32,704 nucleotides of DNA, taken from assembly GCA_015863215.1 (NCBI GenBank), contig JACBXN010000024.1:1-32704 (forward strand). The letters are read 5' to 3'. The DNA is from Aerococcaceae bacterium DSM 111176 (GTDB lineage: Bacteria > Bacillota > Bacilli > Lactobacillales > Aerococcaceae). Shown here one piece after another: positions 16,113 through 23,140 of the stretch. Position 1 is the first letter of the stretch; every line of letters starts with the position of its first letter. Made by a program: the position numbers and the translations under genes. The notes under the pieces are model-generated. The model worked only from the letters and a program-made list of their open reading frames with translations, had not been told where the DNA came from and made no database searches.

Positions 16113-16188
16113 GATTTTTCCCTCTTTCTGGCAAAATCTGCCACGTTAGTCTGTAAATTCAATATAGCACAAGTCTTTACATTTAGAA

Positions 16189-16202
16189 TAGAAAACGCTT
16201 AC
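16189..16202 (-). promoter_or_regulatory. cre-like site between reductase and OsmC genes
   Basis: On the minus strand the site reads AGTAAGCGTTTTCT, two mismatches from TGWAANCGNTNWCA. It lies in a 145-bp divergent region that also carries an AAAGTATGG copy at 16210. Confidence 0.4.
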
Positions 16203-16257
16203 TTTTCGAAAAGTATGGCACAAAAGTGCTATAGTGTAGCTAAAGGAGTGATGAGGC

Positions 16258-16677
16258 ATGCGAGAAATTTTGTTTGAGGCGAGCGTGGTCAACCAAGACG
16301 GCGTTGACGGAGTGGCGTTTGTGGACCGACCGGACGGCTTGCGGGTGGTAACGTCGAACCCGGTCAGCGAACGTCCAGGGACCAATCCCGAAGAGCTGTT
16401 GGGGCTGGCATTCGCTACGTGTATGAACGCTACGATCAAAGCAGTGTTAAAGCGAGAGCAGTTGCAGCGAGACAGCAAAGTCACAGTAGACGTGCAGTTG
16501 AAATTAGATGAATCAGATAATAGTTACTATTTCGACGTTGTGTTGCGCGCGATGATCGAGGGGCTGACGTTGGAAGAAGCAGAACGCATCGTGGCGGTGG
16601 CAGAAAAACGTTGCCCGGTGTCGAAATTGTTGAAAGGCGCGGACACATTGACGATTGAAACAGTACCCTATAAATAA
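16258..16677 (+). CDS. OsmC/Ohr family peroxide-detoxification protein
   Basis: A 139-residue thiol peroxidase-like protein. The two redox cysteines of the OsmC/Ohr family are present: Cys55 in FATCMNA and Cys119 in KRCPVSKLL. Known role: reduction of organic hydroperoxides by a dimer with active sites at the interface. AAAGGAG precedes the ATG by about eight bases. The NDK gene starts nine bases after its stop, so they are co-transcribed. A second OsmC-type gene lies at 28762-29160. Confidence 0.88.
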   Translation: MREILFEASVVNQDGVDGVAFVDRPDGLRVVTSNPVSERPGTNPEELLGLAFATCMNATIKAVLKREQLQRDSKVTVDVQLKLDESDNSYYFDVVLRAMIEGLTLEEAERIVAVAEKRCPVSKLLKGADTLTIETVPYK

Positions 16678-16685
16678 GGAGTGAG

Positions 16686-17096
16686 ATGAAAATGGCGAAA
16701 CAACAAACTTACATTATGCTGAAACCCGATACAATTAGACGGCGATTAATCGGGCAAATTATTACCCGAATTGAACAAAAAGGTTATCAAATCGTTCAGG
16801 CGAGACAGATGACGCTGAATAAAGAAATTATTGCCGAGCATTATAGTCATCTAACCGACAAGCCCTTCTTCCCGAAACTGGAGGAATATATGCTGTCTGG
16901 ACCAGTCTTTGGCATGATTGTCGAGGGCGACGAAGTGATTCAAGGCATGCGCACGATGATGGGGCCGACAGATTTTACCAAGGCACTGCCCGGTACGATC
17001 CGCGGCGACTTTGCGAATTCGACGACTTATAATTTGATCCATGGATCGGATTCTGAGGAGACGGCAAGGGAAGAGATTGGGAGGTTTTTTGGGTGA
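16686..17096 (+). CDS. ndk: Nucleoside diphosphate kinase
   Basis: A 136-residue kinase that moves the gamma-phosphate from ATP to nucleoside diphosphates through a phosphohistidine. The catalytic His119 lies in YNLIHGSDS. MLKPD near the N-terminus, the GPVFGMIVEG strand, the MMGPTDFTKALPGTIRGDF loop and C-terminal EIGRFF are all standard. Length is close to typical. ATG at 16686 is four bases from AAGGAG and ATG at 16692 ten bases, so the true start may be the second, giving MAKQQ. Confidence 0.93.
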   Translation: MKMAKQQTYIMLKPDTIRRRLIGQIITRIEQKGYQIVQARQMTLNKEIIAEHYSHLTDKPFFPKLEEYMLSGPVFGMIVEGDEVIQGMRTMMGPTDFTKALPGTIRGDFANSTTYNLIHGSDSEETAREEIGRFFG

Positions 17097-17147
17097 GGCT
17101 GGATTGATAAAAAAGGTTGGCACTGGCAAAGGACTCTTAGTGCAGTG

Positions 17148-17245
17148 GTCAATTTCTTCAGAAATTGACTTCCTTAATAATAGAAGCTTTTAGGCACGGC
17201 CTAAAAGCCACACCTTAAATGAGGAAGAGTCGCGTCCGCGACTCT
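17148..17245. repeat. Composite palindrome, modules A-B-C
   Basis: Complete copy in forward order: GTCAATTTC-TTCA-GAAATTGAC (17148-17169), AGCTTTTAGGC-AC-GGCCTAAAAGC (17185-17208), AGAGTCGCG-TC-CGCGACTCT (17226-17245). It lies after the NDK stop and may terminate that operon. Confidence 0.82.
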
Positions 17246-17297
17246 TTTCCTTTTGATTCCTTTGTTTGTAGTCGAAATGCTAGTCATTATAGATGAA

Positions 17298-17386
17298 TTT
17301 TATGGGTTCTTTTGAGTTCGCGCTGAGAACAGAAAATTATCGGCCATATTTTTGGCGTTCTTTTGGTTCGCGCTGAGAACCCAAAA
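17298..17386. repeat. Inverted-repeat array F (two units, 50 bp)
   Basis: Units at about 17298-17336 and 17349-17386 share GTTCGCGCTGAGAAC and have TTTTGGGTTC-type left arms facing GAACCCAAAA. The period is 50 bp. Confidence 0.7.
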
Positions 17387-17430
17387 TCACTCGCAATTTC
17401 TTCACACTCTCACCTAACAATTTCAATAGG

Positions 17431-17444
17431 GAAGCGCTTCACAT
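17431..17444 (+). promoter_or_regulatory. cre-like palindrome upstream of the secreted protein
   Basis: GAAGCGCTTC is a perfect 10-bp palindrome matching the core of a cre site, while the flanks match poorly. TAGAAT follows at 17450-17455 and could be a -10 box. Confidence 0.3.
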
Positions 17445-17480
17445 TGTGGTAGAATTAATTTAATAAGAGGAGGGATTTTG

Positions 17481-18482
17481 ATGAAACAATGGATGAACGC
17501 TATTATTATTTCTATGTTAAGTTTACTCAGCCTGACCTCAATTCCAGCACATGCTCAAGTTGATTTTAATTCGGATGTTTGGAAGAATGAGGGAATCTAT
17601 ACGCCACTGACACCCTTTACGAGTTTTGATTGGTCTTCGGATATTCATTACAATTTTGATTCAAAGTTTTCGAGTTGGGCGAATGGTATGGGGCAGTCGT
17701 ATTATCAAATTTTAGACGAAACTGAGATCGCAGATTCAGGTCTAAATCCAGTCGACCATACTTTCCAAGGATTTGATTTTAAAGAAATTGTCAAGAATGC
17801 TTATGTTGATGGGTATAAAGTGGGGTTCACTTATCAAGACCGCGACTACCGGAGCGATTTCGATAGCAAGCGTTATGATGTGTTCCGCGTTTATGGGTCG
17901 AGTAATCCCGATCAAAAGCACCTCTATATTTTCGCGGTAGAGGTGGAAACAGGGGAGCCGATTGTTTTCTATATAGACGGCGATACGATGGTTGAAGGTG
18001 AGAGGTTCGAAATTAAAGAAACAGCGAATGAAGAGTTGAAATCGTTGTTTCAAGAAGTGATGGTGGGGGATCAACAAGCTAGTACTTCCCAGACAACTGT
18101 GGACAGTGATGGCTATATCATTACGAATGAGGCGTTTATGCAACTTTCTCTAGAGGAACAAGGTCAAATGTGTACAGTTACCCCGTGGCATCAAATGCCT
18201 AATGCGACTTGTTCGGATAAAGGAATGCTTCCAGATGGTCACTGGGAACTAGCTAGACAATATGGCCGTGAAACAGGGGCTGGTGTAGATGAAGCGATCA
18301 TGGCGACACAAGCAGAATATCAGAGTAATTTTCATTATTATGAATATTTAGTCACACCCGAAATATATACTGAATTGATGGGTGAAAAATTCCCCATCAC
18401 AGCTGCAAACTCAGACTATAATGGGAATGGAATTTTAGAAGAATGGGAAATTGAAATAGCGCGAAATAATCATACGTATTAA
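17481..18482 (+). CDS. Secreted protein with DUF4767-like domain
   Basis: A 333-residue protein with a clear signal peptide (basic MKQW, hydrophobic core, cleavage near AHA-QV). The mid-region SSWANGMGQSYYQI...YDVFRVYGSS...HLYIFAVEVETGEPIVFY resembles the DUF4767 domain of Lactobacillales lipoproteins, but no lipobox Cys is present. A Ser/Thr-rich linker at about 200-208 leads to a C-terminal part with GQMCTVTPWHQMPNATCS, two cysteines that may form a disulfide, and an EF-hand-like DYNGNGILEEWE stretch near the end. The function is unknown. The ATG at 17481 follows GAGGAGGG at 17466-17473. Confidence 0.65.
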   Translation: MKQWMNAIIISMLSLLSLTSIPAHAQVDFNSDVWKNEGIYTPLTPFTSFDWSSDIHYNFDSKFSSWANGMGQSYYQILDETEIADSGLNPVDHTFQGFDFKEIVKNAYVDGYKVGFTYQDRDYRSDFDSKRYDVFRVYGSSNPDQKHLYIFAVEVETGEPIVFYIDGDTMVEGERFEIKETANEELKSLFQEVMVGDQQASTSQTTVDSDGYIITNEAFMQLSLEEQGQMCTVTPWHQMPNATCSDKGMLPDGHWELARQYGRETGAGVDEAIMATQAEYQSNFHYYEYLVTPEIYTELMGEKFPITAANSDYNGNGILEEWEIEIARNNHTY

Positions 18483-18486
18483 ACAA

Positions 18487-18530
18487 AAAACAGAGCCAAC
18501 GATTCCCATCGTTAGCTCTGTTTCCCTTTT
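18487..18530. terminator. Bidirectional terminator
   Basis: ACAGAGC-AACGAT and ATCGTT-GCTCTGT form a long stem, with TTTCCCTTTTT to the right and A-runs to the left. It separates two convergent genes. Confidence 0.8.
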
Positions 18531-18540
18531 TAACTCACTC

Positions 18541-18954
18541 CTAAACCCTAATCTTCACCTCAAACCGATGCTTACACTTCGGGCAATTCGTCGTATGCGT
18601 CCCACGCTTAACCGGCAGACGCAGTGTCACACCACACTCCGGACACTTGCGGTAACGGTATTTCCGCACGTCACGAATTCTCTGCCACACCGGATTAACA
18701 CGCTTCATTACTTTTCCAGTAAACGCCAAAAACTTTTCATTCTCAGCATATCTCGCTTTCAGATTCTTCGATAGAACACGGTAAAAAATCCAAACAAAAA
18801 ATGCTGTCAACAACAGATCCACCAACGGCAGCTGCGCATAAAGTTGAATCAACGCCAACACAAAATAGAGCGCAATGCTCGCCATATAGAGCTGGTCAAT
18901 TCCGTAGCGCCCCTCCATAAACTGGGTAATTTTCACTTTCAATTTTTCTAACAT
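18541..18954 (-). CDS. Membrane protein with C-terminal zinc ribbon
   Basis: A 137-residue protein with two hydrophobic segments (about 20-40 and 43-62) followed by a basic stretch and a C-terminal CPECG...CPKCKH zinc ribbon (about 105-128). No function is assigned; similar small proteins are widespread and uncharacterised in Lactobacillales. The ATG at 18954 is chosen over an upstream codon at 19023 because AAGAGG lies just before it and the extra N-terminus is not protein-like. Confidence 0.72.
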   Translation of the reverse strand: MLEKLKVKITQFMEGRYGIDQLYMASIALYFVLALIQLYAQLPLVDLLLTAFFVWIFYRVLSKNLKARYAENEKFLAFTGKVMKRVNPVWQRIRDVRKYRYRKCPECGVTLRLPVKRGTHTTNCPKCKHRFEVKIRV

Positions 18955-19028
18955 AAATACCTCTTTTATATTTTTTATAAGACAAATTAAATATAACATC
19001 TTTACCCGACAATTACACCTCATTAAAA

Positions 19029-19057
19029 TTGACTCACTGCGCTTGAATCCGTATACT
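19029..19057 (+). promoter_or_regulatory. Promoter of the second thioesterase-like gene
   Basis: TTGACT (19029-19034), a 17-base spacer and TATACT (19052-19057), about 45 bp before the ATG. Confidence 0.75.
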
Positions 19058-19102
19058 TAAATTGAAACCGTTACCTTCCCTACCAGTAAAGGATGTGACA
19101 TC

Positions 19103-20152
19103 ATGGGACTCGTACTCAGAATTTTAGCCGCAATTGTAATTATCTGGTTGATCCTCATCGCAGTCGCAATTCACCTGCGCCGCAAAAACGAACGCCGCTA
19201 CAAAAACGCCGACGACAACACAAACCTTAGCTACTACGCCGCCCCCACCGACCTGTCCCGCTACCCAACCGACTCACCGGACTATTCCGTCACCCACATC
19301 ACCGGCCCCTACTCAAACGGCTTTCATTTAAAGCCCAAAGACAAGCTTTTTAAAGGTATGGTAGTCACCTTTGGTGGTTCCGATGGGACGCCTTCTTACG
19401 AAGTCGCCCAAGTTTTAGCCGGTGCAGGGTTTGAAGTCTTGGCCCTATTCTATTACGGTATGCCCAACCAACGGCCAAAGTTAACCAGTATTCCACTCGA
19501 ATTTTATAAAGAAGTCGAAACATATATCGAAGAACATATTCCTAAAGGCGAACCCGTCACTATTTACGGCCTCTCAAAAGGTGCAGAAATCGGACTGAAT
19601 CTAATCACTCTATATGATTCCATTGACAACGCCATTTTAGTTGCACCTGGTGCCTATAACTTTTCAGGTTTAGACTATGAAAATTACCAAGAAACTTTCT
19701 CCACCGCGACGTGGAAGGGAGTAGATTTACCTTATATCACAACTTCCCAAAGTGGTTTTGGAAACTTTGTCAAATTCATGTATCAACTCGCCACGAAAGC
19801 ACCAGTTTCTTTCAGACCAAGCTTTGAAGCTGGCGTCGAAGAAGAAACAGATTTAGAATCCAAAAGGATCAAAGTCGAAAACAGCCACGCCAAACTCCTC
19901 CTCTATGCCGGTAGCGACGACCAAATGTGGCAAAGCGCCGATATGGCAGAAACCATCCGCGCTGCCCGCCCCGAGGACACCGAAGTCGTCATCTACGAAG
20001 ACGCCGGCCACCTCCTCTACGGCAACCGCGTCATCGAAGCCGGCCCCATCAACATCGCCATGGGCGGAACATTGGAAGCAAACATGCAAGCCAACCAAGA
20101 CCAAATGGCTCATATGTTAGAGCGCCTAGCTGAATGGCATGGAGAAATATAA
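19103..20152 (+). CDS. Membrane-anchored acyl-CoA thioesterase-like alpha/beta hydrolase, paralogue
   Basis: A 349-residue paralogue of the protein at 891-1922. It has an N-terminal membrane anchor (residues about 5-25) with a following basic patch, nucleophile Ser158 in GLSKG, Asp272/273 in GSDDQMWQS and His303 in EDAGHLL. The shared phrases GGS-GxP, EVLALFxxG, MGGxxEAN and LEEWH/LAEWH show common origin. Substrate unknown. The start of the gene and its last 250 bases are C-rich while the middle is not; the first change lies near a variant of the AAAGTATGG word at about 19353. Confidence 0.8.
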   Translation: MGLVLRILAAIVIIWLILIAVAIHLRRKNERRYKNADDNTNLSYYAAPTDLSRYPTDSPDYSVTHITGPYSNGFHLKPKDKLFKGMVVTFGGSDGTPSYEVAQVLAGAGFEVLALFYYGMPNQRPKLTSIPLEFYKEVETYIEEHIPKGEPVTIYGLSKGAEIGLNLITLYDSIDNAILVAPGAYNFSGLDYENYQETFSTATWKGVDLPYITTSQSGFGNFVKFMYQLATKAPVSFRPSFEAGVEEETDLESKRIKVENSHAKLLLYAGSDDQMWQSADMAETIRAARPEDTEVVIYEDAGHLLYGNRVIEAGPINIAMGGTLEANMQANQDQMAHMLERLAEWHGEI

Positions 20153-20156
20153 ACAC

Positions 20157-20192
20157 AAACCCGCGTAACGCTGATGTTACGCGGGTTTTATT
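20157..20192 (+). terminator. Terminator of the second thioesterase-like gene
   Basis: ACCCGCGTAAC-GCTGAT-GTTACGCGGGT followed by TTTATTT. Confidence 0.85.
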
Positions 20193-20313
20193 TGGTAACG
20201 TCAAAACTTGACCCCATTTGCACTCTTAGTTTTAACCACCCCAAACCAACACCAATCCAATTTCCACCAACCATCCTCAACCCGCTACCAACCAGGGGGC
20301 TTTAAATGCAGTG

Positions 20314-20411
20314 GTCAATTTCTTCAGAAATTGACTTCCTCAATAAAAGAAGCACTTAGGCCCATGCCTAAGTGCAACATCCTAAATGAGGTGGAGTCGC
20401 GTTCGCGACTC
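20314..20411. repeat. Composite palindrome, modules A-B-C
   Basis: GTCAATTTC-TTCA-GAAATTGAC (20314-20335), B variant GCACTTAGGC-CCAT-GCCTAAGTGC (20352-20375), GAGTCGCG-TT-CGCGACTC (20394-20411). Module B differs from the 17185 copy at paired positions on both arms. Confidence 0.82.
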
Positions 20412-20529
20412 TTCCTTTTGAATTACTCCATAGTTTGTAGTCCTTGATAAATCAGTGTAAAATCAAATTTCTAATGGAACCAATTTTCGATTTTAGTTAG
20501 TACACCTCATGCGTGTAATATGAGTCAAG

Positions 20530-20978
20530 TTGTTCAACTACAGCACTCTTTTCACCGTTTAGTTTAACGAAAATAGAGTTCCATTAAACTACACCACACT
20601 TTTTACCGTTTAGTTTAACGAAAACACAAATCCATTAAACTGCACCACACTCTTCATCGTTTAGTTTAACGAAAACACAGTTCCATTAAACTACACCGCT
20701 CATTTCACCGTCTAGTTTAACAAAAACACAGTTCCATTAAACTCCAACACTCTTTTCACCATTTAGTTTAACGAAAACACAGTTCCATTAAACTCCAACA
20801 CTCTTTTCACCATTTAGTTTAACGAAAACACAAATCCATTAAACTGCACCACACTCTTCATCGTCTAGTTTAACGAAAACATAGTTCCATTCAACTACAC
20901 CTCACATTTCATCAAGTAGTTGAACGATAAACACAGATCCATTCAACTACACCACACTTTTCACCAAGCAGTTGAACG
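20530..20978. repeat. Inverted-repeat array G (period 51 bp)
   Basis: Left arms TAGTTTAACG start at 20560, 20611, 20662, 20713, 20764, 20815 and 20866, then TAGTTGAACG at 20917 and a last one at 20969 (one extra base). The period is 51. Right arms TTCCATTAAACTA stand opposite, 32 bp end to end. In the rightmost unit both arms change together (TAGTTGAA with TTCAACTA); a TTCAACTAC half-site also precedes the first unit. The array fills the gap between two convergent genes. Confidence 0.9.
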
Positions 20979-20985
20979 CTCTCAC

Positions 20986-21564
20986 CTAAACCTCCGGATA
21001 ATCCCGCTCATCCACCTCACGCATCACCCGCGCCGGCACACCAGCAACAATCACATTATCCGGCATATCTTTGGTGACAACCGCACCCGCCGAAATCACA
21101 CAATTATCCCCGATCGTCACCCCAGGCATGACCGACACATTTGCGCCAAACCAACAATTGTCCCCGACCGTAATCGGACGCGCCTGCTCAAGCCCTTCGT
21201 TACGCGGTTCCGGCGCATTCGCATGTGCCGCCGTGTAAAAACCGGTAAACGGCCCGATGAAATTGTTGTCGCCAATCGTAATCGGCGCCCCGTCCATAAA
21301 ATAGCACGACAAATTCACAAAGACATCTTTCCCAAACTTGATATTCGTCCCATAATCACAATAAAACGGCTGGCTCACATCCAAATTCTCCGGCGTATAG
21401 CCCAAAAGATCCGCCAAAACCGCCTGCTTCCCCGCATCATCACTCGGCTTCAGCTGATTAAACTCAAAATACTTATCCTGCGCTACCCGCCGAGCCTCCA
21501 CCAACTCCCGGTCAAAATTCGCATCATACCACAACCCCGCCCGCATCTTCTCAATCTCACGCAT
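20986..21564 (-). CDS. Sugar O-acetyltransferase (maltose/galactoside acetyltransferase type)
   Basis: A 192-residue trimeric left-handed beta-helix enzyme that transfers acetyl from acetyl-CoA to a sugar hydroxyl. The N-terminal helical part (MRAGLWYDANFDRELVEAR) and hexapeptide repeats (ITIGDNNFIGP, ITVGDNCWFGANVSVMPGVTIGDNCVISAGAVV, VIVAGVPARVMRE) are typical, and His114 in YTAAHA is the catalytic base. ATG at 21564 is preferred to a TTG at 21573 because AAGGAG lies 12 bases upstream of the former and only three from the latter. It begins 57 bp after the MGMT-like gene and is probably co-transcribed. Confidence 0.88.
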   Translation of the reverse strand: MREIEKMRAGLWYDANFDRELVEARRVAQDKYFEFNQLKPSDDAGKQAVLADLLGYTPENLDVSQPFYCDYGTNIKFGKDVFVNLSCYFMDGAPITIGDNNFIGPFTGFYTAAHANAPEPRNEGLEQARPITVGDNCWFGANVSVMPGVTIGDNCVISAGAVVTKDMPDNVIVAGVPARVMREVDERDYPEV

Positions 21565-21620
21565 TTTTTTCAAACACTCCTTTAGGTAAAGTATATCTCA
21601 TACCACTGAACCAACTCCGA

Positions 21621-21926
21621 TCACTCACACCAACGATGTTTCCTCATATCAACATAATTACGCTTTTTGAAAGTCACACCCTCCGATTCCAGCAATGACT
21701 CCTGCTCCGCCCAGTGCGACGCCGTTCTCCCCGCATAATTCACGACCCGGTGACAAGGATATGTCCCATAATACTCCGCCTGGCTCAATATTCGCCCAAC
21801 CAACCGCGCATTCTTATCGCGCCCTATGAGTTTAGCAATTTGCCCGTAGCTCGCAACTTTCCCCTCAGGTATTTCATCAACCACCGACAGCACTTCATAT
21901 ACTAGATTTTCGTTTAGAGTCGCCAA
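21621..21926 (-). CDS. MGMT-fold DNA repair protein (alkyltransferase-like, with active-site Cys)
   Basis: A protein of about 101 residues consisting only of the DNA-binding/active-site domain of O6-alkylguanine-DNA alkyltransferases: VPEGKVxSYGQIAKLIG-type helix (EGKVASYGQ), an RLVGRIL recognition helix with the Arg finger, and PCHRVV with Cys58 retained. Alkyltransferase-like proteins usually have Trp or Ala there, so this short form might still transfer an alkyl group. The N-terminal domain of full-length enzymes is absent. The start is uncertain: TTG at 21926 follows AAAGGAG by 11 bases, and an upstream TTG at 21947 is in frame but precedes that ribosome site. Confidence 0.75.
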   Translation of the reverse strand: MATLNENLVYEVLSVVDEIPEGKVASYGQIAKLIGRDKNARLVGRILSQAEYYGTYPCHRVVNYAGRTASHWAEQESLLESEGVTFKKRNYVDMRKHRWCE

Positions 21927-22016
21927 TCGCGTCAGCACTCCTTTCAAAATTGTTGTTGCGTTTATTTTAGCACAGCCGACTAATCAGCCGAACTAAAATG
22001 ACTATACTGGGGGGCT

Positions 22017-22107
22017 AGTAACATTTCTGACTGAGTTGGGCTGGATATTGTTACTAAACTGGGATGCCAGTAACATTTCTGACTGAATTATGCTGGATAT
22101 TGTTACT
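22017..22107. repeat. Inverted-repeat array H (two units, 52 bp)
   Basis: AGTAACATTTCTGACTGA starts at 22017 and 22069. Each faces GGATATTGTTACT, 39 bp end to end, with AGTAACA/TGTTACT arms. Confidence 0.78.
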
Positions 22108-22157
22108 CACTAGATCAGTCTCAAGAAAACTTTAGCTGATATTATAACTTCCATTTT

Positions 22158-22289
22158 GCATAACTTTTGGATAGCGATGAATTATGCGAAAATTCCGCCT
22201 AAAATTTACATAACTTTCGAATATCGACAAGTTATGCGACACAAACAGCATTTTATTCTCATAACTCCAAAACTGCATAAAGTTATGCG
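22158..22289. repeat. Inverted-repeat array I (period 50-51 bp)
   Basis: CATAACT starts at 22159, 22209 and 22260. Each faces AAGTTATGCG or AATTATGCG about 30 bp away. Arms GCATAACTT/AAGTTATGC. Confidence 0.75.
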
Positions 22290-22354
22290 AAACCGAACTA
22301 GATTCACGCAATCAGTTTCTACCTGCTAATCGCAAAACTCATCGCACAATCCCT

Positions 22355-22885
22355 AGTCTTGCCACAGAACAGGGTTCCCGTGGCTAAAATAGCTTGCCAA
22401 CTCGAAGTCTTGCCACAGAACAGGGGCCCCGTGGCAAAACTTACATGCCAACTCCAAGTCTTGCCACAGAATGGGGGCCCCGTGGCAAAAATAGCTTGCC
22501 AACTCGAAGTCTTGCCACAGAATGGGGGCTCCGTGGCAAAACTTACATGCCAACTCGAAGTCTTGCCACAGAACAGGGGCTCCGTGGCAAAAATAGCCTG
22601 CCAACTCGAAGTCTTGCCACAGAACGGGGGCTCCCTGGCAAAACTTACATGCCAACTCGAAGTCTTGCCACAGTACGGGGTCTCCCTGGCAAGACTTGCT
22701 TGCCGACTCGAAATCTTGCCACAGAACAGGGGCTCCGTGGCAAAAATAGCCTGCCAACTCGAAGTCTTGCCACAGAACAGTGTCCCCGTGGCAAAAATTG
22801 CTTACCGACTCGAAGTCTTGCCACAGAACGGGGTCTCCGTGGCAAAACTCAACGATCAACTCAAAGTCTTGCCACAAATTCCTAA
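22355..22885. repeat. Inverted-repeat array J (eleven units, period exactly 51 bp)
   Basis: AGTCTTGCCAC starts at 22355, 22406, 22457, 22508, 22559, 22610, 22661, 22712, 22763, 22814 and 22865. Each TTGCCAC faces GTGGCAA across a G/C-rich centre, and a further TTGCC or ATGCC follows. The inter-site segment alternates between an AAATAGC and an AACTTACAT version for the first six units, giving a 102-bp higher-order repeat. Because 51 is a multiple of three, long repetitive frames are open on both strands; they have no ribosome site and are not genes. Confidence 0.92.
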
Positions 22886-23062
22886 TAAAGCCACCCCAAT
22901 CCCTAACCAACTCCAGCACTAAAAATAAAATAGAAGTCGCATCTGCTAAAACTGCAGGTTATTTGCAAATTAATTTTATCATCGAAGCAGTTATTCGTTT
23001 AACTCTATTTATTCTCGCATGTGAACTCGTAGTGTTTCTGAAGAAATTGACCTCTACATTAA

Positions 23063-23086
23063 CATCCCAGAGTGAGCTGTGGGATG
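23063..23086. other. Hairpin and half module A at the edge of the repeat zone
   Basis: CATCCCA...TGGGATG forms a hairpin. Just left, at about 23,036-23,051, TTTCTGAAGAAATTGAC is a degraded module A. This is the last repeat-family member in the window. The stretch from 22,886 to 23,140 holds no credible gene. Confidence 0.5.
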
Positions 23087-23140
23087 CTTGATAATTAATT
23101 TGAGTTTGAATAGCTAAAAGAATTACAGATAAACGAGTAT

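Noticed and set aside
20920-21585. 221-residue plus-strand frame across the sugar acetyltransferase gene
   Set aside because: His/Arg-rich shadow frame; the minus-strand gene has full hexapeptide repeats, catalytic His and ribosome site.
2114-22885. CRISPR array
   Set aside because: The repeated parts are the variable-centre palindromes and there are no unique 30-40 bp spacers between identical repeats; spacers are as repetitive as the sites. No cas genes are in the window.
22353-22922. Long open frames (about 187 residues) on both strands with repeated LEVLPQNRG or VLWQDFELA peptides
   Set aside because: They arise because array J has a 51-bp period, a multiple of three. There is no ribosome site, all frames are equally repetitive, and the DNA palindromes explain the pattern.
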